Below the pieces are notes generated by a model. That model had not been told where the DNA came from, did no database searches, and saw nothing but the letters and a program-made list of their open reading frames with translations. Positions 21,098-34,600 of a DNA stretch of 64,000 nucleotides are shown piece after piece; position 1 is the stretch's first letter, and every line of letters starts with the position of its first letter. The stretch covers positions 18,709,510 to 18,773,509 of the forward strand of contig NC_034015.1 of NCBI RefSeq assembly GCF_000346465.2. The letters are read 5' to 3'. The stretch is from Prunus persica (taxonomy: Eukaryota; Streptophyta; Magnoliopsida; Rosales; Rosaceae). Position numbers and translations under genes: made by a program.

Positions 21098-22120
21098 ATG
21101 GCAGCAGTGCCTTGGGTTGCACTCTTTCTGTCCTTTGCAGCAACCATCCACAACCATATAGGCCTTGTGGAAGCTTCAGTTGACATAGGTGTTTGCTATG
21201 GAATGTTAGGAGATGACCTCCCTGCTGCTACAGAAGTGGTTAATCTGTACAAAATAAACGGTATCGGCAAGATGAGGCTCTTTGATCCTAATCCGGCCGC
21301 ACTCGAAGCACTGAGAGGGAAAGAAATTGATGTCAGTCTAGGCATTCGAAACGAAGACTTGCCCCAATTGACAGGAAGTGCAGATGCTGTGAACTCATGG
21401 TTTGCAACCAATGTAGAGCCCTACCTGAATGACATTGTCTTCAATTACATTTCTGTTGGCAATGAGGTTATTCCAGGGTCCTTAGGCATCTATGTTTTGC
21501 CTGTAATGCAGTCTCTACAGAAAATTCTCGATGATAGAAACTTGGCTGGTATTAAGGTGTCCACAGTTGTGCCAGGGTCTGCCTTAGGAGTTTCATTTCC
21601 ACCTTCAAGTGGCGAGTTCGCACTAGAGGCAAGCAGTGTCATGAGTGGCATTGTTGCATTTTTAGCACAGCGAGGATCACCCCTTCTGATCAATGTGTAT
21701 CCCTACTTTTCTTATGCATCAGACCCTGTCAATATTCGCTTAGACTATGCTCAATTTACCGCAACAAGTCCAGTGGTTAAGGATGGGGAGTTGAGCTATT
21801 ATAACCTGTTTGATGCCGCAGTTGATTCTTTTCTGGCAGCAATGGAAAAAGTAGGCGGGGCAAATGTCGATGTGGTGGTGTCTGAGAGTGGTTGGCCTTC
21901 TGATGGGAATGGAAATTTCACCACTCCAGAACTTGCAGGGACATATAACAGGAACTTCTTGAAACATATAACCTCAAACGCTGGGACACCGAAAAGACCT
22001 GGTGCTTACATTGAGGGGTACATTTTTGCCATGTTCAATGAGAATCAGAAACCTGAAGGTGTGGAGCAGCATTTCGGACTTTTTCATCCTAACATGCAAC
22101 CTGTTTATTCTATATATTAA
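21098..22120 (+). CDS. Glucan endo-1,3-beta-glucosidase (GH17), copy 2, 340 aa
   Basis: This enzyme hydrolyses internal beta-1,3 links of callose and of fungal wall glucans (PR-2 type). A signal peptide covers about residues 1-26 (cleavage near VEA|S), and the mature protein starts [12 protein letters not shown]. The proton donor is Glu123 in VGNEVIPGS and the nucleophile is Glu263 in [12 protein letters not shown]. The protein ends at PVYSIY with no C-terminal vacuolar extension, so it is probably extracellular and acidic. The ATG at 21098 is used because the frame upstream opens only on GTG. An acceptor-like ctgcag|gt at 21056-21061 suggests an intron in the 5' leader, as in copy 3. A small MITE interrupts its promoter. 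Peach has a described tandem glucanase family (PpGns); which member this is I cannot say. Confidence 0.94.
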   Translation: MAAVPWVALFLSFAATIHNHIGLVEASVDIGVCYGMLGDDLPAATEVVNLYKINGIGKMRLFDPNPAALEALRGKEIDVSLGIRNEDLPQLTGSADAVNSWFATNVEPYLNDIVFNYISVGNEVIPGSLGIYVLPVMQSLQKILDDRNLAGIKVSTVVPGSALGVSFPPSSGEFALEASSVMSGIVAFLAQRGSPLLINVYPYFSYASDPVNIRLDYAQFTATSPVVKDGELSYYNLFDAAVDSFLAAMEKVGGANVDVVVSESGWPSDGNGNFTTPELAGTYNRNFLKHITSNAGTPKRPGAYIEGYIFAMFNENQKPEGVEQHFGLFHPNMQPVYSIY

Positions 22121-22826
<706 letters not shown>

Positions 22827-22857
22827 TACCATGAAACCTGTTTATCCTTTATTTTAA
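22827..22857 (+). pseudogene. Glucanase 3'-end fragment fused to the OPR3 fragment
   Basis: It encodes MKPVYPLF and a stop, matching the last codons of glucanase copy 3 (MKPVYPVF). It abuts the OPR3 piece directly, so the junction is a recombination scar. Confidence 0.85.
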
Positions 22858-23605
22858 GACCAGGAGTCCAAGACAGGACAGGTTTCATGGGAATTCATGA
22901 GTTCATGCAGAAAACCAAAGCTTCATAAGGGAAAATGGACAACTAAACTTTTGCACCTTCTGTTTGTTCACAACATTTCCTTATGGAGAAAAAAATATAA
23001 AAGGAATGGTACAATGAATAACATGCATCCACAGAAAATTTTCCATTGGATTGTCTTAGTTAATTTGTGCACCTACATAGAACACAGGTTAGCATTCTAA
23101 ATCATTCCAAATTTGCTCTTTTCCAAAAAAGTTCATACTTATCTTAACCTCTACTTAATATATAATGCCAGATACGTAAACAAAACCTCATGTAGATGCT
23201 GTAGTTCACCTGTGTATTGTCTCTCAATTAGGACAGAACACCTAAAGCCAGACAAGCTTCATGGACGTAGACAGTAAGAAAACTCCAAGCCAGAAAATCC
23301 AGTCTCAAAAGAGGCACATTAGTTGAACCTTGTACTTGTTACATAACACATTGTTGGTATATATATAGGAGTGGACACTTAGCAAATACTCAAGTTAGTT
23401 AAGGTAGACAGACTCCAATTTTCGTTATCTGGATCAGGAAATCTAATCCTTCCTGCAGCAACCGGTGTGCACCATAAAGCCGATCAGTGTTCCTTGAGGT
23501 AGTATCTTCATGCTAGCTCCACACGTTTTGCTTTCTTGTGTGTCAAACATTAATTTATTAAGTGCACTTATGCAGGTTTAACAGGCACTCAGCAATCAGA
23601 AAGTG
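22858..23605. other. Promoter and leader of glucanase copy 3
   Basis: This is an imperfect duplicate of 17580-18700. A TATA box tatatatatagg lies near 23358-23370. An acceptor tgcag|gt near 23572-23577 precedes the ATG, so the 5' leader may contain an intron. Confidence 0.55.
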
Positions 23606-24628
23606 ATGGCAGTACTGCATTGGGTTGCAATCATTTTGTCCTTCGTAGCAGCTAGTCACAACCGTATAGGCCTTGTGGAAGCTTCAATTGACATAGGTGT
23701 TTGCTATGGAATGTTAGGGAATGACCTGCCTTCTCCAACACAAGTGGTAAATCTCTACAAAACATATGGTATTGGAAAGATGAGGCTCTTTGATCCTAAC
23801 CCAGAAGCACTCCAAGCACTCAGAGGAAGCCAAATTGATGTCAGTATAGGCATTCGAAATGAAGACTTACCCAGTTTGGCAGTTAGTCAAGATGCTGTAA
23901 ACTCATGGTTTGCAACCCACGTAGAGCCTTACCTTAATGACATTGTCTTCAATCACATTACGGTTGGCAATGAGATTATTCCCGGGTCCTCAGGCAACTA
24001 TGTTCTGCCTGTAATGCAGTATCTACAGAAGATTCTCGACGATAGAAGCTTGGCTGGTATTAAGGTGACTACTGTTGTCTCAGGGGCTGCCTTAGGAGTT
24101 TCATATCCACCTTCAAGTGGTGCATTCACACTAGAGGCCAGCAGTACCATGAGTGGCATTCTTCCGCTTTTAGCACAACGAGGATCACCCCTTATGATCA
24201 ATGTGTATCCTTACTTTGCCTACGCATCAGATCCTGTCAATGTTCACTTAGACTATGCTCAATTTACTGCAACAAGTCCTGTGGTTCAAGATGGGACGTT
24301 GAGCTATTATAACTTGTTTGATGCCACAGTTGATGCTTTTATTGCAGCAATGGAGAAAGTAGGCGGAGCTAACGTCGATGTGGTGGTGTCTGAGAGTGGT
24401 TGGCCTTCTGATGGGAATGGAGATTTCACTACTCCAGAACTTGCAGGGACATATAACAGGAATTTATTGAAGCAGGTAACCTCAAGGGCAGGGACACCAA
24501 AAAGACCTGGTGCTTACATTGAAGCCTACATTTTTGCCATGTTCAATGAGAATCAAAAACCTGATGGTGTGGAGCAACATTTTGGGCTTTTTCATCCTAA
24601 CATGAAACCTGTTTATCCTGTATTTTAA
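23606..24628 (+). CDS. Glucan endo-1,3-beta-glucosidase (GH17), copy 3, 340 aa
   Basis: This is an intact secreted beta-1,3-glucanase, the same length as copy 2. The signal peptide is about residues 1-26; the mature start is [12 protein letters not shown]. The catalytic acid is Glu123 (VGNEIIPGS) and the nucleophile Glu263 ([12 protein letters not shown], the GH17 signature). Active-site surroundings RNEDLPS, MINVYPYFAYASDP and [10 protein letters not shown] are intact. There is no C-terminal propeptide, which points to the apoplast. The ATG at 23606 follows a GTG that only lengthens the open frame by one codon. Its 3' end converges with OPR3, whose stop codon is 278 bp away. Confidence 0.95.
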   Translation: MAVLHWVAIILSFVAASHNRIGLVEASIDIGVCYGMLGNDLPSPTQVVNLYKTYGIGKMRLFDPNPEALQALRGSQIDVSIGIRNEDLPSLAVSQDAVNSWFATHVEPYLNDIVFNHITVGNEIIPGSSGNYVLPVMQYLQKILDDRSLAGIKVTTVVSGAALGVSYPPSSGAFTLEASSTMSGILPLLAQRGSPLMINVYPYFAYASDPVNVHLDYAQFTATSPVVQDGTLSYYNLFDATVDAFIAAMEKVGGANVDVVVSESGWPSDGNGDFTTPELAGTYNRNLLKQVTSRAGTPKRPGAYIEAYIFAMFNENQKPDGVEQHFGLFHPNMKPVYPVF

Positions 24629-24905
24629 AGATTCAGAACAAAATATCCTTCATGTATTAATAAAGATATAGTTACACAAACATCTCTAACATTTTTTTGT
24701 GAGTTTTCCACTTGATTTGAACTCTACATCTGAAAATTACAACACTGAGAATTTAAGGTTTGGGTTTTGGTTTACAAAGCAATAAGCAGATAAAACTACC
24801 TCAGAATCATGTCGCGTAAAATCATGAAACCAAATTTAACTACATTATTTATACCAAATAATACAATATCCAAAAGGTAAAAGTACCATTTCCAAAACAC
24901 AAAAA

Positions 24906-26926
<2,021 letters not shown>

Positions 26927-27552
26927 TTTTAGTTCAGACACCGATCTCAGATCAAACGATCGAAAGGCCAGAAATGAAGTGAGATCAAAGAAGAATAAAA
27001 GGAGAGAGCTTTTATAGGAGGAAGCAGTGGCGATCGGCTCGGCTATCAAGGGCCGTCTGCGATCCGACGGCTGTGGTCGGTTTCTGAAGTGTCACCGTGC
27101 TATGATGCTTTGGCTGCTCTTGTTAGTGGGATTTTAATGGTGGTGGTCGGCAACTGTGGGCGGGACCCACAGAGGGATGTTTCCATTGCAACGGCAATGA
27201 GATTCACGTGCGGATTTATTTATGGCCGGTGTCGTTTTGGTTTCTAACTTGGAATGTTTAAGACGTGTTTGACCGTCGAGCGTTGACTGGACTCGGGTGT
27301 TGACGATGCTGTAGTCTAGTCGGGTCGGGCACCGGCAGGAGATTGAGTTGGGTTTTGATTTTGATATTGGGCCAGTTACGCTCATTATGTCGAATTTTTA
27401 ATGCATGAGGGGCCTCTTTGGAAATTGAGAGGCCTGGCCCACTATTTTATTCTTGTTGCAATTGAAACCCCCAAAATAAAAATGCCAAAAATGAGATGAC
27501 CATTAAAAATAGAAACCCTTGTTGTTTTCTTTTGTAATGTTATGTTGTTTAA
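26927..27552. other. OPR3 upstream region
   Basis: It contains the leader and promoter of OPR3 (minus strand). No gene or clear element was recognised. It is more GC-rich than its surroundings up to about 27370. Confidence 0.45.
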
Positions 27553-27914
27553 GAGCACTGGCAGCGCAAGACCCAACCCGGGTAGAAGGGCCCCCAGGCG
27601 AGCCCAACACAGCTCCAGCGCGAGGAAGAGAGCCCAGGCAGCTGCTGGGTCCCACGAGCCCGGGCAGGCCCAAAGGCAACTTTAGCCTGGGCTTCAGCCC
27701 GAGTTGGATGACGTCATGCTGACGTCATCCCTGACAGCAACCAACTGTAACAAGCCACGTGTCGCGCCAGGGACGCTCCGATGGATTTTTTTCCAGAAAT
27801 CCGACGGTCCTCGTTTTTTTTGCTAAAAAAATTGCAAAAAAATTCTGAAAAATTCTGAAATTTTTTTTAAAAAATACCAAAAAATTATGTATTTTTTCCC
27901 TATAAATACCTAAC

Positions 27915-28150
27915 CATTTTATTTACTTTCCACACAAAATCTTCATACAATTCTTCTCCATCCCCAATATTTTTTACTCTCCACTCACATTATTCACTTT
28001 CCTCACCAATTCTCCACACAAACTATTCTCCTTCCAATATTTCTTACTCTTCACTCACATTTTTCACTTCCCACACCAATTCTCCATACAAACTCTTCTC
28101 CTTCCAATATTTTTTATCCTCCACTCACATTTTTCTACTACTTTCCATTT
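27915..28150. repeat. Internal ~66-bp tandem repeats in the MITE
   Basis: About three units share ccaatattttt(a/c)(c/t)tc, ccactcacat, ttcac, cac(a)ccaattctcca and acaaactcttctcct. The same motif is present once in the relative at 6729-6780. Confidence 0.75.
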
Positions 28151-28154
28151 GTAA

Positions 28155-28410
28155 AAAGAAAAAAAAAATCTTATCTGAAATATGAGATTATAATTTTTTT
28201 AAAATATCTGAAAATCTTATCTGACATGGGACACGTGGTACAATTTTAGAGGGTGAAAATGTTATATGAAATCTGAGATTATAATTTTTTTTAATGAATA
28301 TCTGAAAATTTTATCTGGAATAAGACACGTGGCAATCGAGATTCTCATCCGAAAATCTTTTCTTAAAACAATGGACACGTGACAACCAAAAATATTATCC
28401 GAAAATTTAA
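28155..28410. repeat. Degenerate repeats with acacgtg cores in the MITE
   Basis: Three degenerate units contain atctgaaaat(c/t)ttatc(t)g followed by gacacgtgg or gacacgtgac (near 28231, 28323 and 28375). The cacgtg word is the G-box / ABRE core recognised by plant bZIP and bHLH factors; any activity here is unproven. Confidence 0.6.
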
Positions 28411-28606
28411 TTACAAAAGATTATCAAAATTAATGGTTTAAAGTATTAAAAAAATAGGAAATAAAGTACAATGAATAGTATTTGCCCTAGACTTAGCCCT
28501 CATGGGTGGAACCACAAATGGCAAGGCTGCCACTATTCATGTGAATAGTGACAGCCCTTGCTTGCCCTTGCCTTAGACTTTGCCCTTAGGGGTGGAGTTG
28601 CTCTAA

Positions 28607-30053
28607 GAGGTGGGAAATATTTTCATCAACAATTTTTGTATCCGTCCGGCGCAGTGTGTCCGACACTAATACATAACACGAATTCGACACTAGCAGAACA
28701 TATTTTGTTGATTATAAAAAAATATAACATGAAACAAAATATATTGATATTGATATTTAATTGATGCGATTGCGGTCTGAATCTGGGACAAGGATAAGCG
28801 TGTAAGCAATGACTTTTCTTTTTCTTCTGGATAAAAATCTACAATATCATTATCAGTTATCATGATGTAAAAAGATTGGTATCCTATCCATCCATCCATC
28901 CATCCGCTAGAGAGAGACTCCCAAGAGTTGCAAAGGAAGACTGGTTTGATTATTTGTGGCCCCGAAGTCAGCAGCGAGCAGTTTGCCCTTTTGGGAAGAT
29001 GTACATGCATGGGATGAAAAGTCATAAATAAACAGCACACCTCTGTGATTTGACTGTTAAATTCAATTTCCATTATAAATTAAATAAATAAATTCAATTG
29101 GGATTCAAAGTCAATTAAGATTGGATCCAAGACTTGCACAAAAATTGATATGAGTATATTATTGAAAAACTCCATCCTTCTAGATTTTTTTATTTTTTAT
29201 TTATTTTTTATTTTTTCTTTTGAGTCAGTCTTTATGTTCGAATCTCTATTGACAGTGTAGATGAGAAAATCTTTTTCTCCAATATCACTTATATATATGT
29301 ATATAATATAAAAAACTCATAATTATGGTTGGTTAGATTCTGTCTTGCATAGATCAATCTCTATCCCATATTTATGGTAAAGCTATTTTCATTCACATGC
29401 ACTCCTCAATGGACAAATCATAATAATTTGCTTTCTTGCAAATTTGGTTTGTCTCTATTTTGCTATGGTGTTGTTGGTAGGTGCAATTAAGAATGTTGAA
29501 AGCTTAAAACAGATAAAAATGGCTAAGGTACAACCCACAGTGTTTTGTTGCCCTAGCAATGATGTAGTCATGTTGGTGATCAGACTTGGAGCTATCTCAA
29601 ACTGAAGTGGTGTGTGGTCCCCACTCCTACAACATGAGTAGGAAGGGAACAACTTTGTCACACCCTCATCATACCACACACATCCATGTCCAACTCTCTA
29701 AATCATGAAAAATAAAAAAGGAAATACAAAAAATACCAACAAAAAAAATTATGAGTTAAAATATAAATACCCTTTGAGTGAAAAGAAAAAAACCCATTGA
29801 GCCACGTGTCCCGGTACCACTGTATGCGGTGCAAGCGTCTACACCTCACCAACCCCCCGCTACGTCCCAAAAATCTCCACTGAAGAATGGCGCAGTGCGC
29901 GCCGTGTGTACCAGATAGAGAGGGCAACGCCGCTTGTAAATATATTATTATTATTATAAAAAAAAAAACTACGAAAATTCGACAAAATAAATATAAAATT
30001 AGGAGCAAGGCGGGGCCCAGTGGGATGCACTGCATAGGATGCCCATCGTACAT
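28607..30053. other. Intergenic region with short repeats
   Basis: It holds a (catc)n microsatellite near 28888-28904 and long AT-rich runs at 29185-29220. No gene was recognised; open frames at 28690-29073 and 29703-30053 look random. Confidence 0.45.
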
Positions 30054-30542
30054 CTGTTACCAAACAGGCAGAAAAAAGGGTACTCTTTTGTGAGTCCAAT
30101 TTTTCTGTTTCTAATTTCCATGTGCACTCCATGTTTCCTATCTTATGTTTTTTTACACCAATCTCTCCACTAATTTCTAACTTCAACACTGTTAACTTAA
30201 ATTAAAAAAACAAAAATTAAACAGCCGCCACCGCCCCCCACCCATCCAACATGGTCAGCCATCCACCCCATCGGCGCCAAGAAGGAGATGAGAAGAGATG
30301 TGAGAGGAGAGGGGTTGCCGATGGTGGGGTTGGGTAGGGGCTGTGGTGGCTGTTGGGTGTTTATTTTTCCTTTAATAATTAACTTTTATTTTGTTAATTT
30401 TATTTAAAGTTAGAAGTTAATGAGTGACAAGTGTCAAAAAATTAGATGAAAAACAGGATGGCACAAGGAAATTGAAATAGAAAAAAATTGACCAGAATAG
30501 TAAAACAGTGCTATCCCTTTTTACGCATGTTTCTCCAAACAG
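30054..30542. mobile_element. Fold-back MITE with long imperfect inverted repeats
   Basis: The two halves are imperfect reverse complements. The left half reads ctgttacc...aaaaaaggg, ccaatttttctgtttctaat, ctaatttctaacttc and cagccgccaccgcccc. The right half, inverted, reads ctgtttgg...aaaaaggg, tcaatttttttctatttcaa, attaacttctaacttt and cagccaccacagcccc. The terminal ctgtttgg-like word is common in hAT-type MITEs. I could not fix a target duplication. Confidence 0.6.
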
Positions 30543-31666
30543 ACCTGTAAATAATCCGGAATAAGAAAAAGTTCACACCGTTACGCGCAAAAACACAAAC
30601 CAAGCAAACAAGGAAAAAAGCAACTGCCGTTACTCTGACCGTCCCTCGTTTTTCTTCTTCGCAGCTTTTTTTATTCTTTTTTCGACGCACATGAGGCCTC
30701 TCTATATAGAGATATATATATATATATATAGTTAAATGATTTATTTTCTAAGTTTTGGTTCGTAATTTCATTTAATTTTTGGTCCGGAAACTCTTCGCAA
30801 TTAAACTAATTGATTAAAGTTTAAAGCGGATTAATTTATCACCATCATCCTCGCTCTCTTCTCCATTTCGTTTCTTTGAGGAGAAGCAGAAGAACGAAAG
30901 CTTTGTTATGGCCGCCGGAGATTTCTCTCTCTGAAATTCTTTCTTGAATTTTAAGGGAATTCAGAGGTGGGTTTATAGTTTTGTATTTCTCTGAGTTTAT
31001 TGTGTGCCATGTTCGATTTTCTATATTCTAAAGTTGCAATCTTTTCCTTTTTCATCCTGATAATAAATTTTCAATTTTACAATAAATAATTGGTCTGCTA
31101 TGCTTGAATTGTATGGTATCTTGTTGAACATCATCCAATATAGCAAGCAAAAAGTGAAATTTGTTCTCTTTCTCTCTTATATCTGGGGGTTCAGGGAGCT
31201 TGTGTAACTGAAACAGCTGGATATAAGAAAGTTAACTGATCAATTTTAAGACAAAAAGAATAACGTTTAAAGTCTTTAGCTTTTGAGTTAACATCTAGCT
31301 CAAGATTATTAATCTTTTGTTTCAAATTGTTGGAAAATCATATATCTTTGTCTATGTTTATATGTTCATGTGTTGGAAATTCTTGTAGAGTTCAGGAATA
31401 CTTGTAAAGTTAAAAGCATGGTTGCAGTGAACATCAAAGGTTCAAGATTTAAGTAGGAATAGCATGAAATTAATTGTTCCAGAGTTCCTGCTTTGAATTA
31501 TAAAGTATCCCTGCTCTATGTGTTCACAGTTTCCTGTGTTAATTGTACTTGTAGCGGGACAGTCTTGATAATTAGAAATATCAATGGTTTTGCTAATGAC
31601 TTGTATTGTTGAAGCTTTGAATCTTTGTTAATGTTGAATTTTTTGATAGGAGGGAAGCCTTTTTGT
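30543..31666. other. Promoter and 5' leader of the DENN-domain gene
   Basis: It contains a (ta)n run at 30712-30730. A leader exon probably ends near 30966 (ttcagag|gtggg) and a leader intron runs to an acceptor at about 31649 (tgatag|gagggaag), 17 bp before the ATG. Confidence 0.5.
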
Positions 31667-34600
31667 ATGGATAAAGAAGAAGAAACTGGTAGCCCTAGTT
31701 GGGGTGCTTCGTTTTTCGCACAAACGGAAGATGTTGCTAGAGCAGTTGCTGCTGTAGCAGCCGCTGCTACTGCCACTCATTCTCCGAGGCCATCTGTTGT
31801 ATATTCATCAAACGATGATGGTGGTAATAGCCCACTTAAAAGACTACAACGCCATGTTACAAATGTGCTAAAAGGTTTCTCACATCCTCCTGAAGTGAAA
31901 CGTGGAACCTACAATCCAGAAGTTTTGACTAGCCAGAAGCGCCAATGGGCAAGCTTTCAGTTGCAGTACTTGGTATGCAATTTTGTTAATTGGTTGCTTA
32001 TTTTATTTCTTATTTGTGTATGCAATTCAGAAATTGATTAATCAAGAATCAAAGATGATTTTTTGTTTTATTTTTCTTGTTTACATTGGAACATCTTTCA
32101 CGTTCAACAGCTATACAGCTATTTCTAATTACAGTTGTTACTTCATATTTTTCTTTTAAAATTTTTAGAATAGAACAATTTAAGGAAAAATGACAATTAT
32201 ATATGCTCGCTGTGAGTTTAAGGGTCATATGATACCCTGAGACATTTTTGTCTGATAGTTCAGCGGTCATATGATAACCTGAGACATTTCTTCTTAAAAG
32301 TTCAGGGTTTCTGTATTGTTAGTTTTGAAATACATTCACATATGAAACAAAAATTTCATCCAAAGAGATTCTGTAACACCTCTGCTATTTAAGTGTGCAG
32401 GATCATAGGTCTTTAAAGCTGCCGACAAGGCTTTTCGAGAGCATGGTTGTTTTGGGGCTTCACCCAAATTGTGATGTTCAGGCACTTCAAAGGCAATATA
32501 TTGCAAGAAAGCATGAGGGTTTAGGAAGATTGCGCAGTTCACGTAGTAGTCAGAATTTCTCTCGTGTGGAACCCAATCTTGAACCTCAGGTGGGGATTCT
32601 TGTTGCCAAATATTCAATTTGTTTGCATATTGACGCTTGCAAGCAATTTGAGTAGTGGGTATTAATATTCATTTCTACTTCCAGGTGTTATTTGTTTATC
32701 CTCCGGAAAAGCAGGTGCCTCTACAATACAAGGATCTCCTTTCATTTTGCTTCCCTGGAGGCGTAGAGGTAAGGTGTTCTCTTGATGGATGTTTTGCCAC
32801 TTGTTCTGTTTAATTGATCAGTTTAATTTTAGGGATTTAAGATGGATGAGCTTTTTCTTTTTTTCTCCTTAAATCTATTTAAGAGGAACTCCTTTTGTAA
32901 AGCTTAGGTTACAGAGAATGATTATATAACTTAGCTTGATCTCGATGGTAATATTTACAAGGGTAAAATACCTGAGCCTTTAAATATTGGAGATGTTTAC
33001 CTGATAGGTTTGAATGTATTGTGTTAATGTCTGTATTTGAGAAGAATTTCAGATAACAAATAATTGATATTCTGAATTAGTATGCTTATATTGCTAAGGT
33101 TTTCGCAGCTTTTATATGGAGAACTTCTTCCGTTTAAGGAAAGTGGGGCCAGTTGTGTAAATATCATAGTGCAATAGCAACTTGAGTTTAGCCTGATTTC
33201 TTGATCTTCAGTTAAATAATATCATAGGCAATAAAAGAGACGTTATATCAAGTTTTACTTGATTATGACTAGTACTTGGTGAGAGATGTTATTTTTGTCC
33301 TATGTGCAGATATTGATTTGTCTTGTTAATATTGTGTATTTGTTAGTTAAGATCTAGTTAGTCATTATGTGCTAATATTAACACCTTGGATGTGAATGGC
33401 TTCAGGTTCATGCTGTTGAGAGAACTCCTTCTATGAGTGAGTTGAATGAAATTCTTTTGGGGCAGGTATAGTGCTACATTATGCTCCCATAATGTTGTCG
33501 ATTAATGATTATGGACACTTATATTGACTATGATGATGCTTATTTGCAGGAGCATTTTAAACGGACCGATCTGTCCTTTGTATTCCGGTTACAGGTAAAT
33601 TATAGCATGTTATGTCTCCAGGATTCCTTTTTCCTTGGATTTTCCCCTGATATGTTTCAAGATTTCTTTATAACTTTAATTCCCTGTGGCAGTTTCCATT
33701 TGACTTATAAACCCCTACACTAGTAGTGCTGGATGATAGAATCATCACTGCAGCCTGAAAATTATAATTCAAACAACTTTTTGTCTAGTTGACTGCAATT
33801 ATTATTTGAGTTGTATTTGTTCCCACAGAGAAGAAGATTGGTAACAAAATGCGAAGCAAATTTAAGAGGATTGATTGTCTTCGTTATCTTTGATTAGATT
33901 TATATATGTTTAAAATGTCATTAAAATTAACAGATGTTAGGTAAGCCTATTTCTACTTCATGTGTATGAACAGTTTAATTTTTAGTTGTGAATTATGCTC
34001 ATTTCCTGGATGACCCATTTTGTACAATATTGGTTTGAAGGTTGCTGATGACTCAACATTGTATGGATGCTGCGTGTTAGTGGAGGAGCTAGTGCAAAAA
34101 CCTTCTGGATTGCTTTCCATGATAGCAGAGAAACATCCTTCTCGCCCATCTTTGAGTCGCCATATATTAACCACTAAGAGATGCTATTGCATTCTCTCAA
34201 GGGTTCCCTCATTTGAATTACATTTTGGTGTATTGAATAGGTGTGTTTATGTCATATTGAATGCTTATAAAAAACATATTTATCTCAGTGATTTGCGTTT
34301 TTCATTTTAACTTTGAAATGTATTCTAATCCCCTCTAGACTTTCGTATAATTAATGTGTTCCTCTGCTATCTAATCATGCATGAAGTTGAAGATCGTATT
34401 ATTAAATTGTCTGAGAAAAAAAAAAAAAAGAGATTCATTTCTTAGTTCAGTGAGAAAAAAGAAATTGTAGCAACTTCAATAGAACACATAAAAGCTTTTA
34501 ACTACCAGTTTATCACAAGATCCAAATTTATTGAGCGACTGGTGCATGGTTTTGTGTGAGGGGAATGTGTATGCTCCACTGTTTGGCCCCATAATTTGAC

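Larger units (their letters stand above)
27550..28606. mobile_element. Harbinger-like MITE, ~1.05 kb
   Basis: The element is 27553-28603. The left end reads gagcactggc and the right end, inverted, gagcaactcc. The trinucleotide taa flanks both ends (27550-27552, 28604-28606), fitting the three-base target of PIF/Harbinger elements. Near the right end an inverted pair forms a hairpin (cactattcatgtgaatagtg). It has no transposase. A shorter relative sits at 6534-6912. It contains two internal repeat fields, described separately. Confidence 0.75.

Noticed and set aside
20672..21157. 161-codon minus-strand frame over the palindromic MITE
   Set aside because: It arises from the palindrome: the same peptide start MLGRPTLDTNL appears on both strands.
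28888..28904. Possible CRISPR-like or satellite array
   Set aside because: It is only a short (catc)n microsatellite; no spaced repeats occur anywhere in the window.
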